Shown: positions 62,701 through 64,000 of the stretch, in pieces
Layout of the letters: every line of letters begins with the position of its first letter
How positions within the stretch are numbered: the stretch's first letter is position 1
Assembly (NCBI GenBank): GCA_964403525.1
Contig: CAYOGE010000002.1
Location: 1-64,000 of the forward strand
DNA from: JAJTGZ01 sp964403525
GTDB lineage: Bacteria; Planctomycetota; Phycisphaerae; Phycisphaerales; UBA1924
DNA: 64,000 bases
Direction: 5' to 3'
Position numbers and translations under genes: made by a program
The notes under the pieces: model-generated
The model's database searches: none
Told to the model about the DNA's origin: nothing
What the model saw: the letters and a program-made list of their open reading frames with translations, nothing else

Positions 62701-63389
62701 TCAGCACCTTCAAGAGCGTCAAGTACGCGCTGCTGGTCTTCACGTGCGTGCCGCTGGGACTGACGGGCGGCATCGTGGCCCTCTGGCTCCGCGACCTGCC
62801 CTTCTCGATCTCCGCCGCCGTCGGCTTCATCGCCCTCTCGGGCGTGGCGGTGCTCAACGGGCTGGTGATGGTCTCGTTCATCAACCAGTTGCGCCGCGAG
62901 GGTCTGCCCCGCGACGCGGCGATCCTTCGTGGATGCCTCACGCGGCTGCGGCCCGTCCTCATGACGGCGCTGGTGGCCTCGCTCGGCTTCGTCCCGATGG
63001 CCCTCGCCACGGGCACCGGGGCCGAGGTGCAGAAGCCCCTCGCAACCGTCGTCATCGGCGGCCTGATTTCCAGCACGCTCCTGACGCTCATCGTGCTCCC
63101 GGCCATCTACCGCATCATCACGGGCCGCGACCCCAGCGGACGGCCCATGCCGGTGCCCGAAGGATGGGAGAAGCCCGAGACGGGACCGCTGGAGGTGCAT
63201 CCTGAAGACCTCGCCAAGGCGTCCATCGTGACCACCAACGCGCCGGCCAAGGTCGAAACGACCATGACCGCTCCGCCCGTGCCGCAAGCCCCGCCACCCG
63301 CGCCGCCCGCCGCTACCACACCGGCCCCCAAGCCGCCGTCGCCGCCCGCGCCGCCTGAGGCGGATACCAAGCCCAGTCCGAAGCCGTAA
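59739..63389 (+). CDS. Heavy-metal RND pump, Czc-like (divalent subgroup)
   Basis: 1216 residues. TM4 reads LGAIDFGLIVDGAVIIVENCLRRLAEKQ, the DFG...DGA...VEN pattern of CzcA/CnrA divalent-metal pumps. A His-rich loop (GGHGDEHGHGEEGGGHEHEG) is in the second large periplasmic loop. Ends in a long Pro/Ala tail of about 50 residues. GGAGG precedes ATG 59739. Substrate (Zn, Co, Cd or Ni) follows from the TM4 pattern. Confidence 0.86.
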   Translation: MLESILHFSVKNRWFVLIITALVAAFGAYSLKKLPIDAVPDITNNQVQINAVASSLSPFEVEKQVTFTMENALAGIPGLQSTRSLSRNGFAQVTAVFNDDVSVYFARQQVAERLGEAKESLPPGVEPLMGPIATGLGEIYMYTVEYEHPHGKGATVVDGKPGWQKDGSYLTPEGRRLVTDLEQVAYLREVQDWIIRPQLKGVKDVAGVDAIGGYVKQYHVQPDPMKLVSYGLTFHNVIEALERNNASTGAGYIEHKGESYVVRATGRIEKVEEIEAIVVGTRNGVPIRMRDIAARNPDGTPAIGVGREMRTGSASENGEEVVVGTAIMLLGGNSRTVAQSVDAKMTEIQRSVPPGIHVKTVLNRTKLVDATIKTVEKNLLEGAILVIVVLLLMLGNVRAAIICALAIPLAMLMTATGMVQNKVSGNLMSLGAIDFGLIVDGAVIIVENCLRRLAEKQHHEKRLLTFEERMHEVTVAAKEMIQPSVYGQAIIITVYFPILALTGVEGKMFHPMAMTVIFALIAAFILSLTFIPAMVAIVIRGKVSEKDIFVVRWAKAVYEPVLKWALKLRWPVAGAGVAAFVASALLFTTLGQEFVPTLDEKDLALQAMRIPSTSLTQSQAMQFQLERTVSAFPEVSFIFSKTGTAELASDPMPPSVSDTFVIFKPREEWRSEADLDKLIAAKTEEMEKLGGHGDEHGHGEEGGGHEHEGPKIEGHKGKLIKLIELTVQALPGNNYEFTQPIQMRFNELVAGVRGDVAVKVYGDDFDKMQATAQQILTVLQSIPGAADAKVEQTEGLPMMTVNIDREAISRYGLSVADVQDVVAVAMGGKEAGIVFEGDRRFDLVVRLPDAIRAQIDALERLPIPLPPSEGEEKSAVRLASADGGTNLMPPSKEMGFIPLGQLAQIDVAEGPNQISRENGKRRIVVQANVRGRDLGSFVREAQEKVAGVPLPPGGWLVWGGTYENLVAAKERLTIVVPVCFFLIFLLLFSTFKSVKYALLVFTCVPLGLTGGIVALWLRDLPFSISAAVGFIALSGVAVLNGLVMVSFINQLRREGLPRDAAILRGCLTRLRPVLMTALVASLGFVPMALATGTGAEVQKPLATVVIGGLISSTLLTLIVLPAIYRIITGRDPSGRPMPVPEGWEKPETGPLEVHPEDLAKASIVTTNAPAKVETTMTAPPVPQAPPPAPPAATTPAPKPPSPPAPPEADTKPSPKP

Positions 63390-63425
63390 CCATCCAACCC
63401 CGCCTCACACCGAAGGAGCATGACC

Positions 63426-63863
63426 ATGAGCAGAGCCTCAACCGCCCGAACCCTTTCCATCGCCGCCCTGGGCGCCGCCCTCGCGCTCCTCGCGTCCGCC
63501 GGGTGGTCGCGCCTGCCGGGCGCCTCCGCGGCGCTCGCGGGGGAGCAGCCGCAGGAGGACCGGCCCACATCGGGCCTCATCAGCCAGACGGAGGTGCTCC
63601 TGCGCATCGAGCGGCAGCTCGAGGAGACCAACCGCAAACTCGCCGAGGTCAAGGCCCAGCTCTCCTCGGTGGTGCCGGTGCGGATCGTCGAGCCGCTGCC
63701 CCCGGGCCTGCGCTTGGGCGATGGCAAGCCCGCCCCCGCGCCGGCGGAGAAACCCAAGACCCCGGCGGGCGACAAGCCCGCCGATCCCCAGTCGTCCGTT
63801 CCCGGGCATCCGTCGGTGCATCCGGCGGAGCCCAAGTCCCCCAACCCCGGCGGCCCGCGCTGA
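63426..63863 (+). CDS. Secreted or membrane-anchored small protein, unknown
   Basis: 145 residues. N-terminal hydrophobic helix (LSIAALGAALALLASAGW), a short helical piece (TEVLLRIERQLEETNRKLAEVKAQLSSV) suggestive of a coiled coil, then a Pro/Lys-rich tail (PAPAPAEKPKTPAGDKPA). AAGGAG precedes two ATGs; the one at 63426 has better spacing. Probably transcribed with the Czc-like operon. No family recognised. Confidence 0.5.
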   Translation: MSRASTARTLSIAALGAALALLASAGWSRLPGASAALAGEQPQEDRPTSGLISQTEVLLRIERQLEETNRKLAEVKAQLSSVVPVRIVEPLPPGLRLGDGKPAPAPAEKPKTPAGDKPADPQSSVPGHPSVHPAEPKSPNPGGPR

Positions 63864-63887
63864 GCCGCCACTTTCAGGAGTCCGTGT

Positions 63888-64000
63888 ATGTCACAGTCCC
63901 GTTCCAAGAGTCTTGTCGTTGGCCTCGCTTCCGGCGTCGCCGTCACCGCGTTCGCGGCCATCCTCATGGGCCAGGGCGCGAGCCAGCCCGTCAAGAGCGA
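63888..64000 (+). CDS. N-terminal fragment of a secreted protein (runs off edge)
   Basis: ATG 63888 with CAGGAG 7 nt upstream opens a frame with basic start and a hydrophobic helix (LVVGLASGVAVTAFAAILMG), then QGASQPVKS. The window ends there. It looks like a signal peptide. Nothing further can be said. Confidence 0.5.
   Translation, partial: MSQSRSKSLVVGLASGVAVTAFAAILMGQGASQPVKS

Overview
The window is a GC-rich, densely coded piece of a bacterial chromosome. The gene families (a Moco and periplasmic nitrate reductase block, a lone GroES, many TolC/HlyD/RND pumps, many secreted Cys- or His-rich small proteins), frequent GTG/TTG starts, and intergenic palindromes of the CACAGAG and GGCATCAG types suggest a Planctomycetota bacterium, perhaps a Phycisphaerae-like lineage. 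That assignment is inference; no rRNA or tRNA gene was found here. The last gene runs off the right edge.

Region 1 (1-7.4 kb) is mostly housekeeping: a formylglycine-generating enzyme, an outer-membrane protein, a PQQ-type sugar dehydrogenase, aroA, groES, apt and two small conserved proteins. A CACAGAG palindrome sits between aroA and groES.

Region 2 (7.5-20.5 kb) is a respiratory unit. It holds molybdenum cofactor synthesis (mobA, mog, moaC, moeA on minus; moaD, moaE on plus; moaA on minus). Next to it is a divergent pair of operons: napD-napA-napB-napG on plus, and a tetraheme cytochrome c, a four-cluster ferredoxin, an NrfD-type membrane protein and a small protein on minus. The minus operon looks like a quinol dehydrogenase replacing NapC/NapH, and NapB is an internally duplicated tetraheme form. 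A stretch of about 600 bp without a recognised gene follows.

Region 3 (21-64 kb) is a metal-handling island, almost all on plus. It has three RND efflux systems whose pumps differ at the TM4 signature: a Cus-like system (21.6-28.8 kb), a third-type system without an intact outer-membrane gene (29.5-34.5 kb) and a Czc-like system (56.8-63.4 kb). Each is preceded by a small secreted Cys-rich protein in the position of CzcI. A MerT-MerP fusion and a thioredoxin-like lipoprotein lie between two paralogous genes of unknown function. A heme oxygenase gene is preceded by ten 21-bp tandem repeats.

The core of the island (38.5-56.1 kb) combines copper-binding secreted proteins, a TolC-type protein fused to an acetolactate-decarboxylase-like domain, a Met/Gly-rich Spy/CpxP-like protein, a CBM48-like protein and an HD-GYP protein. 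It continues with a three-gene electron conduit (membrane FNR-ferredoxin, diheme cytochrome b, heptaheme cytochrome c), a METTL7-like methyltransferase, Cys-rich lipoproteins, and a CsoR-controlled unit of a CopZ-like chaperone, csoR, a possible nuclease and a CopA P-type ATPase. A sigma70-like promoter overlapping a perfect 7-3-7 palindrome precedes copZ-csoR. Read together, the island probably senses Cu(I) in the cytoplasm, pumps it to the periplasm, sequesters it there, expels it by RND systems and possibly does redox chemistry on metals from the inner membrane. The redox role is inference.
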